From Sphingomonas lycopersici (GTDB taxonomy: Bacteria; Pseudomonadota; Alphaproteobacteria; Sphingomonadales; Sphingomonadaceae), in NCBI RefSeq assembly GCF_026130605.1, contig NZ_JANFAU010000001.1, positions 62,001 to 126,000 on the forward strand: DNA of 64,000 nucleotides. The letters are read 5' to 3'. Numbering within the stretch: the first letter of the stretch is position 1; every line of letters starts with the position of its first letter. This document shows positions 54,349-62,543 of the stretch, piece after piece. The position numbers and the translations under genes were made by a program. The notes beneath the pieces are model-generated. The model did not search any database. It saw only the letters and a program-made list of their open reading frames with translations, and had not been told where the DNA came from.

Positions 54349-56286
54349 TCAGGCAAGCAGCTCGCCGACGGCGCGATGGGCCTGGTCGATCGCGCTGTCG
54401 GTATAAGCGGCGGCCCCGCTATCCGAATTGGCGATCGCGATGCGGCCGAACCGCGCCCGCCCGATCACATGCGGACGCTGGCCTTCGGGCGTATCCCACG
54501 GATCGTAGAGCGGGTTATATTCATAGGCATAGCCGTGCGGCCAGCGATTGACGATGATCGCATCGATATCGCGCGCCGCATCGAACCCGCCCGGCGCCAG
54601 CGCCCGGTTAAGCTGATCGCGCATATGGCGCTCGAACGTCTCTAACGAGGTGCCGAGCAACTCCGCCCGACCGGCGCGATGCTGATCACGCTCGGTCGGC
54701 AGCCCGGGCGCGACGGGGGTGCGCACGAACGTCACCACCGCGGGCTCGTCCGGGGTGCCGGGATAGGCATAGCCGCCGATCGATTGGGCGGGGGCGAGCG
54801 AGAAGGAGGAAAAATAGCCGCCGGGGCAGGAAACCTGCTCGATCCCCAGCGTCGCGAAGGCGCGCCAGTTACGGATCGCGCAGCTCGCATAGACCAGCGG
54901 CACCTTGACCAGTTCGTGCAGCGCCGCTTTCTGCGGTTCGGGGAGGTCGGGCACGATATAAGGGATCATCATATTGTATCCCGCCATGACGCAGGCAGCG
55001 CCACGCACCCGATAGGCCTTGCCGCCGCGCATATAGACGAGATCAACCCCAGCCCCGGCGTTTGCCGCATGGACCACCGCGCTCGACAGGCGGATGCGCA
55101 CCGCCGCACCGGGGCGGTCGAGCGCGCGATAGTCGAACGGCGCCGTCACGATATCCTGCGGCGTCGCGCCGGGGGCTGCGCCGGGCACCAGCCGGCGCAC
55201 GAGCAGCCGCGCGATGCTCGCATTGCCGTCAGGGAAGTGGAAGCTGTACGAGCCGCCGGTCGCGCTATAGCCCGCCGCGGTATTGCCCATCCGCTCGGTC
55301 CGGCGGCGATCCAGCCCCATTCCCTGAAACCCGGGAAGCCCGATGCCCCAGCAGTCAAGCGCCGGCTCGGCATCGATGCCGAGCCCCCATTCGCCATGAG
55401 TACGCTTCTGATAATAAGGCAGGACGCCGGGATCGGCCTTGACGACGTCCACCAGAAAATCGGCATAGGAAAGGCGCGAAAGCCGATCCATCTTCTGCTC
55501 GATCGACAGGCCGGGGAGATAATCCTCGCGCCCCGTTTCGATCCGCACGATATCGCGGCGAACCGCCTCGCTCAGCGGCGCCTGCGCCAGCGCCGCCGCC
55601 AATGCCGCCGCATCGGGCGCCCCGCCGCGCCCGCTGCCGCGCGGCATGCGCACGAGCTTGTCGGCGCCGAACGTCTCCTTGTCGAAAAAGGTCGCCGCGC
55701 CGAGGCCGAGATCGCGATAGACTTTCGACCGGTCGGCCGACGCCTCCAATGCGTCGGGATCGATCCCGAGATCCTTGATCAGCCCGGCCGCTTGCGGGCT
55801 ATAGGGGCGCGGGCTGCTGATCAGCATCGTGCCGCCGTTGGTCAGCATCACGCGGCCGCCGACGCGATATTCGTTGCGCTTCGCGTGCCCGCCGAAATCA
55901 TCGTGGTTGTCGAGGATCAGGATGCGCGCATCGGCGCGGCGCTGACGCCAGAAATAGGCGGCGGAAAGCCCGCTGATCCCCGCCCCCACCACCACCAGGT
56001 CATAGTCTTCGCCGGTCGGCGCGGCCGCCGCGACCGGCGTTCCGTCACGCAAGGCATGCGCCTGCTCGAACGAGCCGGGGTGGCTGCCGCGCAGGCCCGT
56101 GCGGGTCGGCGGATAATAGCCGGCCGCATCCTGCGATGCGGGCTGCGCCACCGCGCCGGCGGCATGGAGAGGGTCGGCCGCGATCGCCGCGAGCGCCGAT
56201 GCGGTCATCGCCGCCCCCTGGAGAAAATCCCGGCGCTCGATGCGCCGGTCCATCCCCAGGCGGGCGTCACCCTCCTCGGCCATCAT
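54349..56286 (-). CDS. Tat-exported FAD oxidoreductase, spermidine-dehydrogenase-like, copy 1
   Basis: 645 residues from ATG 56286, with GAGGGGAAGA before it. A twin-arginine signal (RRDFLQGAAM) is followed by the FAD Rossmann motif DLVVVGAGISGLSAAYFWRQR. Conserved blocks shared with copy 2 include YKKRTHGEWGLGIDAEPALDCWG-type, FPDGNASIARLLVRRL, MAGYNMMIPYI and VNRWPHGYAYEYN. It ends IDQAHRAVGELL. The periplasmic location and polyamine context support oxidation of spermidine or a related amine. Confidence 0.85.
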   Translation of the reverse strand: MMAEEGDARLGMDRRIERRDFLQGAAMTASALAAIAADPLHAAGAVAQPASQDAAGYYPPTRTGLRGSHPGSFEQAHALRDGTPVAAAAPTGEDYDLVVVGAGISGLSAAYFWRQRRADARILILDNHDDFGGHAKRNEYRVGGRVMLTNGGTMLISSPRPYSPQAAGLIKDLGIDPDALEASADRSKVYRDLGLGAATFFDKETFGADKLVRMPRGSGRGGAPDAAALAAALAQAPLSEAVRRDIVRIETGREDYLPGLSIEQKMDRLSRLSYADFLVDVVKADPGVLPYYQKRTHGEWGLGIDAEPALDCWGIGLPGFQGMGLDRRRTERMGNTAAGYSATGGSYSFHFPDGNASIARLLVRRLVPGAAPGATPQDIVTAPFDYRALDRPGAAVRIRLSSAVVHAANAGAGVDLVYMRGGKAYRVRGAACVMAGYNMMIPYIVPDLPEPQKAALHELVKVPLVYASCAIRNWRAFATLGIEQVSCPGGYFSSFSLAPAQSIGGYAYPGTPDEPAVVTFVRTPVAPGLPTERDQHRAGRAELLGTSLETFERHMRDQLNRALAPGGFDAARDIDAIIVNRWPHGYAYEYNPLYDPWDTPEGQRPHVIGRARFGRIAIANSDSGAAAYTDSAIDQAHRAVGELLA

Positions 56287-56339
56287 TCTTCCCCTCGTTC
56301 CTGATCGGGCGCCTCGGTCGTTGCCGCGCGCTTCTGTTC

Positions 56340-57719
56340 TTACGCATTTCTGAGATACCAATCGTAGTCGATCGGCGGGATCTCATCGAAGAACCGTGCC
56401 TGTTCGGTGCGCTTCACCGCGCTGAACATCCGGACGAAACGCTCGCCGAGATAATCTTTCAGCACCTCGGAACGTTCGAACAGATCGACCGCGGCAAACC
56501 AGTTGGTCGGCAGATACTGCCCCGATTCGCGCGCCGCGGCATAGCCGTCGCCGACCACCGCCGCGCCGGGATCGATGCGATTGGCGATCCCGTAATGCGC
56601 GCATGCCAGCACCACCGCGAGCGTCAGATGCGGGTTGGCGTCCGCCCCCGCGACGCGGTGCTCGACATGCCGCGTATGCGGCAGCCCCGCGGGGACACGC
56701 AGCGAGACCGTGCGGTTGTTGACGCCCCACACCGCGGCCTGCGGCGCATAGGAATTGGCCTTGAAGCGCCGGTAGGAATTGGCGTTCGGCGCGAAGATCG
56801 CCATGCCCTCGGGCAGCAATTGCTTCATCCCGCCGATGGCGTGACGCAGCAATTCCGATCCCTCGGGGTTCTCGCTCGCGCAGGCATTGTTGCCCTCGCG
56901 ATCGTTGAAGCTGACATGGACGTGGAAACCGCTGCCGGCACGATCGGCGAACGGCTTGGCCATGAACGTCGCCTCGCACCCGTGGTTGAGCGCGATCCCC
57001 TTGGCGGCGCGCTTGTACATCACCGCTTCGTCGGTGGCGCGCAGCGCGTCGGGGCGGTGCTTGAGCGTCAATTCGAGCTGGCCGGGCGAATATTCCGAGA
57101 TCACGCCTTCGAGCGGAATCCCCTGCGCGTCGCACACCGCCCACAAATCGCGCAGGAACGGCGCCTGCTCCTCGATCTCGGGCAGGCCATAGACCTGGTG
57201 GTGGCGCGGCGGCAGCTTGTTGAAGCGCGACCGCGGCAGCTGGATACCGCCCTCCGCGGTCCGCTCGGCATCGACCAGATAATATTCCAGTTCGCAGGCC
57301 GCGACCGGGGTCAGGCCGTCGGCGGCGAAGCGATCGAGCACGCGGCCGAGGACGTGGCGCGGATCGAGATCGTTCGGCGTGCCGTCTAGCTCGTAGAGCG
57401 ACAGCATCACCTGGCCGACATCCGGCCCGAGCCACGGCGCCGGCACCAAGGTGCCCGGAACAGGCTTGCCCAGCCGATCGGCGTCGCCGTCCTCCCATAC
57501 CAGCCCGGTCTCCTCGCAATCCTGGCCGGTGATGTCGTTGACGAGGATCGATCCGGGCAGGAAGCGCCCGTAATCGTAGACGTTGCGCATCTCGTGCCGG
57601 CGCAACCGCTTGCCGCGCGGCACGCCGCTCAACGCGGTGAACAGCACCTCGAAGAACTGGATATCGGGGTGGGCGGCGAGAAACGCGTCGAGTTCGTCAC
57701 CGGCGGCTTGATCGGTCAT
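56340..57719 (-). CDS. puuA: gamma-glutamylputrescine synthetase-like (glutamine synthetase family)
   Basis: 459 residues, the length of PuuA. Glutamine-synthetase motifs are visible: ACELEYYLVD near the metal site, AGSGFHVHVSFND (ATP/metal), and the NRTVSLRVP block. It ligates glutamate to putrescine in the PuuABCD route. The gene lies five bases from the aldehyde dehydrogenase gene, consistent with PuuC. Confidence 0.85.
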   Translation of the reverse strand: MTDQAAGDELDAFLAAHPDIQFFEVLFTALSGVPRGKRLRRHEMRNVYDYGRFLPGSILVNDITGQDCEETGLVWEDGDADRLGKPVPGTLVPAPWLGPDVGQVMLSLYELDGTPNDLDPRHVLGRVLDRFAADGLTPVAACELEYYLVDAERTAEGGIQLPRSRFNKLPPRHHQVYGLPEIEEQAPFLRDLWAVCDAQGIPLEGVISEYSPGQLELTLKHRPDALRATDEAVMYKRAAKGIALNHGCEATFMAKPFADRAGSGFHVHVSFNDREGNNACASENPEGSELLRHAIGGMKQLLPEGMAIFAPNANSYRRFKANSYAPQAAVWGVNNRTVSLRVPAGLPHTRHVEHRVAGADANPHLTLAVVLACAHYGIANRIDPGAAVVGDGYAAARESGQYLPTNWFAAVDLFERSEVLKDYLGERFVRMFSAVKRTEQARFFDEIPPIDYDWYLRNA

Positions 57720-57724
57720 CGTCT

Positions 57725-59221
57725 TCAGGCATCCCGAATGGTGAAGGTCACGGATTTCAAATCGGCGTATTTATGAAGCGCGTGGAGGCTGCGGTCACGC
57801 CCGAAGCCGGATTGCTTGAACCCGCCGAACGGCATCGTGATATCGCATGCGTCCCAGCCGTTGACCCACACCAGCCCGGCATGAAGTGCGCGCGAGACCT
57901 TCATCGCGACATCGATATTCGCGGTCCACAACCCGGCGGCCAGCCCGAAGACGGTATCATTGGCGATGCGGATCGCCTCGTCCGCATCGTCGAACGTCAG
58001 CACCCCCAGCACCGGGCCGAACACTTCCTCGCGCGCCAGCGTCGAGGTTGGGGTGAGATTGTCGAAGATCGTCGGCTCGAGATAGAAGCCGCCGCTTTCC
58101 GCGCGCGCCCGCGCGCCCCCGAGCACCAGTTCGCCGCCCTCCGCGAGGCCTTTCGCGATATAGCGCGTCGCGGTGTCGAGCTGCTCCTTGCTGACCATCG
58201 CGCCGAAGCGGGTCGCCGGATCGAGCGGATCGCCGACCTCGATCGCCCGCGCGATCTCGATCACCCGCGCGAGGAAGCTCTCCTTGATCTCCTTCTGCAC
58301 CAGCAGCCGCGACGCCGCGGTGCACACCTCGCCCTGATTGTAGAATATCCCCCAGACCGCGGCCTGCGCCGCCGCGTCGAGATCGGGGCAATCGGCGAAG
58401 ACGATCTGCGGCGATTTGCCGCCGAGTTCGAGGCTGACGCGCTTCAAATTGCTCTCGCCCGAGGCAATCATCAGCCGCCGCCCAACCGCGCCCGAGCCGG
58501 TGAAGGCGATCATGTCGACATCCATGTGGCGCGACAGGGCCTGTCCCGCGGTCTCACCGAAACCGGTCACGACATTGAACACCCCCGGCGGGATCCCCGC
58601 CTCCAACGCGAGTTCCGCGACGCGCATCGCGGTCAGCGGCGATTGCTCGGCGGGTTTCAGCACCACGCTATTGCCCATCGCCAGCGCGGGCGCGACCTTC
58701 CACATCGCCATGTGCAGCGGGAAATTCCAAGGTGTGATCGCACCGATCACGCCGAGCGGCTCGTGCACCGCATAGGACAGCTTGCCGCTGTGGTTCGGAC
58801 CCACTTCGCCGTAGATCTTGTCGAGCGCCTCGCCATACCAGCGGGTCGTGCCGATCGCGAGCGGGACATCGACAGTCAGCGCGTCGGAGATCGGCTTACC
58901 GGTATCGAGCGCTTCCATCAGCGCGAGATCCTCGCGATCACGCTCCATCAGCTCGGCCAGCCCGAGCAGCGCCTTCTTCCTCGCCGCAGGCGCCAGCGCC
59001 CGCCAGCACCGGTCGCCGAAGGCCGCGCGCGCGGCGCCTACCGCGCGATCGACATCCGCCGCGCCGCAGCTCGGCACGCGGCTGAGGATCGAGCCATCGC
59101 GCGGCGTGACATTATCGAAGACCGCGCCGTCGGCCGCCCCGACCAATTGCCCGTCGATGACGCAATGCGCAGGCAGCACGAGTGCGGCGGCGCGCGCCTG
59201 AACTTGCGAGAGGCTCTGCAT
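57725..59221 (-). CDS. puuC: aldehyde dehydrogenase, PuuC-like
   Basis: 498 residues from ATG 59221. NAD site IAFTGSGAVGRRLM, catalytic Glu in LELGGKSPQIVF and catalytic Cys in NQGEVCTAASRLLV are all present. In the Puu route this enzyme oxidises gamma-glutamyl-gamma-aminobutyraldehyde; it may also act on 4-aminobutyraldehyde or 3-aminopropanal. First gene of its operon, directly after the operator at 59233. Confidence 0.85.
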   Translation of the reverse strand: MQSLSQVQARAAALVLPAHCVIDGQLVGAADGAVFDNVTPRDGSILSRVPSCGAADVDRAVGAARAAFGDRCWRALAPAARKKALLGLAELMERDREDLALMEALDTGKPISDALTVDVPLAIGTTRWYGEALDKIYGEVGPNHSGKLSYAVHEPLGVIGAITPWNFPLHMAMWKVAPALAMGNSVVLKPAEQSPLTAMRVAELALEAGIPPGVFNVVTGFGETAGQALSRHMDVDMIAFTGSGAVGRRLMIASGESNLKRVSLELGGKSPQIVFADCPDLDAAAQAAVWGIFYNQGEVCTAASRLLVQKEIKESFLARVIEIARAIEVGDPLDPATRFGAMVSKEQLDTATRYIAKGLAEGGELVLGGARARAESGGFYLEPTIFDNLTPTSTLAREEVFGPVLGVLTFDDADEAIRIANDTVFGLAAGLWTANIDVAMKVSRALHAGLVWVNGWDACDITMPFGGFKQSGFGRDRSLHALHKYADLKSVTFTIRDA

Positions 59222-59232
59222 GGGGCATGCAT

Positions 59233-59246
59233 AACTGTGATCACTA
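59233..59246. promoter_or_regulatory. AACTGTGATCACTA operator, aldehyde dehydrogenase side
   Basis: Contains the palindrome TGATCA flanked by GTG/CAC. It lies 12 bases upstream of the puuC start and matches sites at 59384-59394 (reverse) and 62505-62518. The likely binder is the GntR regulator encoded at 59518. Confidence 0.65.
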
Positions 59247-59383
59247 TATTTGCAAGCGCGATTCTCTCGATTGCCGAAAGTTTTACGCGAGGCCGACGCA
59301 AGGAAATTAAAGGACGACCGGCTCGCCCGCTCGCCTGGCGCTCCCGAACCGCAGCTTGGCACGTCGCTTTCACATCAGCCTGC

Positions 59384-59394
59384 TATCACAGTTT
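59384..59394. promoter_or_regulatory. TATCACAGTTT operator half, GntR side
   Basis: Reverse complement AAACTGTGATA, sharing ACTGTGAT with the other two sites. It lies 124 bases upstream of the GntR start, suggesting autoregulation. Confidence 0.55.
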
Positions 59395-59517
59395 AAAAGG
59401 GATCGCCGTGCGGCGGGCCGGCGGCGCACGATCCATTCGGCGAGCAACCGGACGCAAAACAGGCGCTATCCTTCGCACCCGTTTGCCAATAAAGCGTGCC
59501 AAGGAGGTCCCTGGCTG

Positions 59518-60219
59518 ATGGACGCTGTTACAAATCCGCTCAAATCACACGACACCAAGGCCGAGAGCGAGACGGCGACCGACTCCCTGCTTCGCTCCAG
59601 CGTCTACGAGGAACTGCGATCGCGGATGATCACCGGGAAGATCGTGCCCGGCGTGAGCCTGTCGACCCGCAGCCTCGCGCTGGAGATGGGGGTGAGCCAG
59701 ATGCCGGTGCGCGACGCTTTGTCGCGGCTGGCGGCCGAAGGCGCGGTGCAGATCAGGTCGAAGCGGCGCATCGAAGTATCGCCGATGACGTCCGAGCGGC
59801 TCGACGACATCCTCGACAGCCGGCTCCTGCTCGAACCGGAGGCGGCAGTCTACGCATTGCCCAATATTACACCGGCGATTTTCAAAACCTTGAAAGAGAT
59901 CGATGCATCGCTCGATCAGGCAATGGAAGACGGCGATGTCGTGCGGTACATGGAATATAACTTTCGTTTTCACTTCACCATCTATCGCGCCAACAACCGC
60001 CCGGTGCTCAATCGACTGATCGAGAGCTTATGGCTTCAGTTCGGCCCCTTCATGCGGGTCGTCAACGGCCGCTACGGGACGGCCAATCTCGTCGACCAGC
60101 ATCGCATGGCGATGGACGCGATTCAGAGCGCCGACGCCGATGCGCTGCGCGATGCGATCGCGGCCGATCTGCGCGACGGCATGGGCCTGCTGATACGCGA
60201 CACCTTCTCGAAAGCCTGA
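59518..60219 (+). CDS. GntR/FadR-type regulator of the polyamine genes
   Basis: 233 residues from ATG 59518, chosen for the AAGGAGG site. A winged HTH (STRSLALEMGVSQMPVRDALSRLAAEGAV) is followed by an all-helical FCD effector domain (FRFHFTIYRA, LVDQHRMAMDAI). It is divergent from the puuC operon and close to three copies of the same operator. Repression relieved by a polyamine intermediate is likely. Confidence 0.88.
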   Translation: MDAVTNPLKSHDTKAESETATDSLLRSSVYEELRSRMITGKIVPGVSLSTRSLALEMGVSQMPVRDALSRLAAEGAVQIRSKRRIEVSPMTSERLDDILDSRLLLEPEAAVYALPNITPAIFKTLKEIDASLDQAMEDGDVVRYMEYNFRFHFTIYRANNRPVLNRLIESLWLQFGPFMRVVNGRYGTANLVDQHRMAMDAIQSADADALRDAIAADLRDGMGLLIRDTFSKA

Positions 60220-60253
60220 ATTCCCGGCGCGGCGGCGCGGGCGTGAACGAAAA

Positions 60254-60276
60254 ACGCCCGCGCATTGCGCGGGCGT
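60254..60276. terminator. bidirectional terminator between GntR and aminotransferase genes
   Basis: ACGCCCGCGC pairs perfectly with GCGCGGGCGT around three bases. On the minus strand the hairpin is followed by a T-run (from AAAAA at 60250-60254), so it should terminate the aminotransferase transcript intrinsically. It also lies 35 bases after the GntR stop. Confidence 0.8.
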
Positions 60277-60304
60277 CGAAGCGAACGGCGGTGGCGCGGC
60301 GGGA

Positions 60305-61687
60305 TTATCCCAGCGCGGCCAAAGCGGGCGCCGCCTCGTCGAGCGATTTGCCGATAATGTCGACGATGTCGTCGATTTCGCCGTGGGAAATCGTCAGCGG
60401 CGGGCTCATGACGAGGCTGTCGCGGACCGCGCGTACCATGAGGCCGTTGGTGATGCAGATGTCGCGCACGATCCGCCCGGCCGGCCCCTCGCTGCCGCCG
60501 AAGCGCTGATTGGTTCCCTTCTTGGACACGATCTCCACCGCGCCGATCAGCCCGAGCGACCGCGCTTCGCCGACCAGCGGATGCTCGGCGAGCGCCGCCA
60601 TGCGCCGCGCCAGATAGGGGCCGGTATCCTCCCGCGTCCGGCGTACGAGATCCTCATTCTCCATGATCTCGATGTTCTTGAGCGCCACCGCGGCGGCGGT
60701 GGGGTGGCCCGAATAGGTGTAGCCGTGAACGAAATCGTCGCCGACCGCGCGCAGCACCTCGACGATATGATCAGCAACCCCCACGGCCGAGATCGGCAGA
60801 TAGCCCGATGACATCCCCTTGGCCATCGACACAAGATCGGGCTTGATGCCGAAATGCTGGAAGCCGAACCACTGGCCGAGCCGGCCGAAACCGCAGATGA
60901 CGTCGTCGCTGACCAGCAGGATGCCGTATTTGCGGCAGATCGCCTCGACCCGCGGCCAATAGGTTTCGGGGGGAATGATCACCCCGCCGGCGCCCTGCAC
61001 CGGCTCCCCGATGAACGCCGCGACGCGCTCCGGCCCCACTTCGAGGATCTTCTGCTCGAGCGCATCCGCCGCGGCCTCGCCGAACGCGCGCGGATCTTCG
61101 CCGAAACCGTCGTTGAACAGATACGGCTGGCGGATATGCTCGATCCCGGGAACCCACGGCCCGCCCTGGGCATGCATCGCGCGCATCCCGCCGAGGCTCG
61201 CCCCGGCGATCGTCGAGCCGTGATAGCCGTTCTCGCGCGCGATGATCACATGCCGTTCGGGCTGCCCCTTCGCCTGCCAGTAGAAGCGCGCCATGCGGAT
61301 GATCGTGTCGATCGCCTCCGACCCGGAACTGTTGAAGAAGACGTGGCTGAGGTTGCCCCCCAATAGACCCGCGATCTTGCTCGCCAGTTCGATCGTCGGC
61401 GGCGATGCCGTTTTGAAGAACGTATTGTAATAAGGCAGTTCGAGCATCTGCTCATAAGCGGCATTGGCCAGTTCCTTGCGCCCGTAGCCGACCTGGACGC
61501 ACCACAGCCCCGCCATAGCATCGAGGATCGCATTCCCTTCCGCGTCGCGAATATAGCAGCCGTCCGCGCGGGTGATGATCCGCGCGCCGCCGATATCGCG
61601 CATCATCCCGTGATCCTGCTGCGCGGCAAGATGATGCTCGACATCGAGACGGCGAAGTTCAGCCACATTATAATTTTTGAGAGCCAC
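60305..61687 (-). CDS. putrescine/polyamine-pyruvate aminotransferase (SpuC-like)
   Basis: 460 residues, class III PLP aminotransferase. PLP-binding features: SSGSEAIDTIIRMARFYW, GYHGSTIAGASLGG, and the Schiff-base Lys in SMAKGMSSGYLPISAV. It ends near a strong terminator. SpuC-type enzymes transfer the amino group of putrescine to pyruvate, giving an alternative entry to the same aldehyde as the Puu route. Confidence 0.85.
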   Translation of the reverse strand: MALKNYNVAELRRLDVEHHLAAQQDHGMMRDIGGARIITRADGCYIRDAEGNAILDAMAGLWCVQVGYGRKELANAAYEQMLELPYYNTFFKTASPPTIELASKIAGLLGGNLSHVFFNSSGSEAIDTIIRMARFYWQAKGQPERHVIIARENGYHGSTIAGASLGGMRAMHAQGGPWVPGIEHIRQPYLFNDGFGEDPRAFGEAAADALEQKILEVGPERVAAFIGEPVQGAGGVIIPPETYWPRVEAICRKYGILLVSDDVICGFGRLGQWFGFQHFGIKPDLVSMAKGMSSGYLPISAVGVADHIVEVLRAVGDDFVHGYTYSGHPTAAAVALKNIEIMENEDLVRRTREDTGPYLARRMAALAEHPLVGEARSLGLIGAVEIVSKKGTNQRFGGSEGPAGRIVRDICITNGLMVRAVRDSLVMSPPLTISHGEIDDIVDIIGKSLDEAAPALAALG

Positions 61688-61698
61688 TGGACGTATCC

Positions 61699-62454
61699 TC
61701 AGTTGAATTCTTCAAGTTCGCCGCGCAGGGCGCTGCCGAGCAGCCGGAAATATGTTTGCGATTGTGGGCTCGCCTCGGTCTGCCATTCGGGATGCCATTG
61801 CACCGCGAGCACCGGCGCGCCGTTCACCCGCGCCGAAAACGCCTCGATCATCCCGTCGGGCGCGGTCGCCTCGACCCGCAAACCGGCGCCGAGTTGGTCG
61901 ATGCCCTGGAAATGGACCGAATTGACCCACAGGCGATCCTGCCCGATCGCGCGCCGCAGCACGCCGCCCTCGGCCAGCGCGACATCATGGCCGTGCCCGA
62001 ACATCCCGTCCCAATCGGCATCCGCCGGGGCGTGATGCGGCAGCAGCTCCGCCGCCTTGCTGGTATCGCGGCGCAGCGTGCCGCCGAATGCGACGTTGAG
62101 CTCCTGCAACCCGCGACAAATGCCGAACACCGGCTTTTGCAGCGCGAGGCAGGCATCGACCAGATCGCGCGTCATCGTATCGCGTGCGGCGTCGAACGGC
62201 CCTTCCGCGTCGACCGCATCGGCCTGCCCGTAAAGCGCGGGCGCGACGTTCGAGGGGCTGCCGGTCAATAACAGCCCGTCGATGCGCGGCGCGACTTCCC
62301 GCGCCGTCATCAGCGAGGGCAGCGAGGGAACGAGCAACGCCGCCGCATCCGCATAGGATATCGCCGCCGCTACATAGCGTTCCATCACCGCCTGCGCCCG
62401 CTCCTCGCCGATCGTGCGCGTGCAACACACCACGCCGAGCACCGGTCGTTCCAT
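61699..62454 (-). CDS. puuD: gamma-glutamyl-GABA hydrolase (class I glutamine amidotransferase fold)
   Basis: 251 residues. Catalytic Cys in PVFGICRGLQELNVAFGG, His and Glu in VQWHPEWQ. PuuD releases GABA and glutamate from gamma-glutamyl-GABA. It is encoded 11 bases before the aminotransferase and carries the GntR operator upstream. Confidence 0.88.
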   Translation of the reverse strand: MERPVLGVVCCTRTIGEERAQAVMERYVAAAISYADAAALLVPSLPSLMTAREVAPRIDGLLLTGSPSNVAPALYGQADAVDAEGPFDAARDTMTRDLVDACLALQKPVFGICRGLQELNVAFGGTLRRDTSKAAELLPHHAPADADWDGMFGHGHDVALAEGGVLRRAIGQDRLWVNSVHFQGIDQLGAGLRVEATAPDGMIEAFSARVNGAPVLAVQWHPEWQTEASPQSQTYFRLLGSALRGELEEFN

Positions 62455-62471
62455 TAAGCCTTTCTCCCGAC

Positions 62472-62491
62472 GGGGCGCGGCGTCGCGCCCC
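62472..62491 (-). promoter_or_regulatory. hairpin in the puuD leader
   Basis: GGGGCGCG and CGCGCCCC form an 8-bp perfect stem around four bases between the operator (62505) and the puuD start (62454). No T-run. It may be a weak terminator for the upstream flavoprotein gene or a leader structure. Confidence 0.45.
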
Positions 62492-62504
62492 TGTTACACG
62501 ATCT

Positions 62505-62518
62505 AACTGTGATCACTG
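62505..62518. promoter_or_regulatory. AACTGTGATCACTG operator, puuD side
   Basis: Identical in 13 of 14 bases to the 59233 site. It lies between flavoprotein copy 2 (ends 62544) and puuD (starts 62454), so it controls the puuD-aminotransferase pair. Confidence 0.65.
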
Positions 62519-62543
62519 TTTGAGTCAATGACCCGCACAATAC

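Noticed and set aside
57773..59518. A 581-codon plus-strand frame opposite the aldehyde dehydrogenase
   Set aside because: Antisense shadow; the opposite strand has all catalytic residues of the enzyme.
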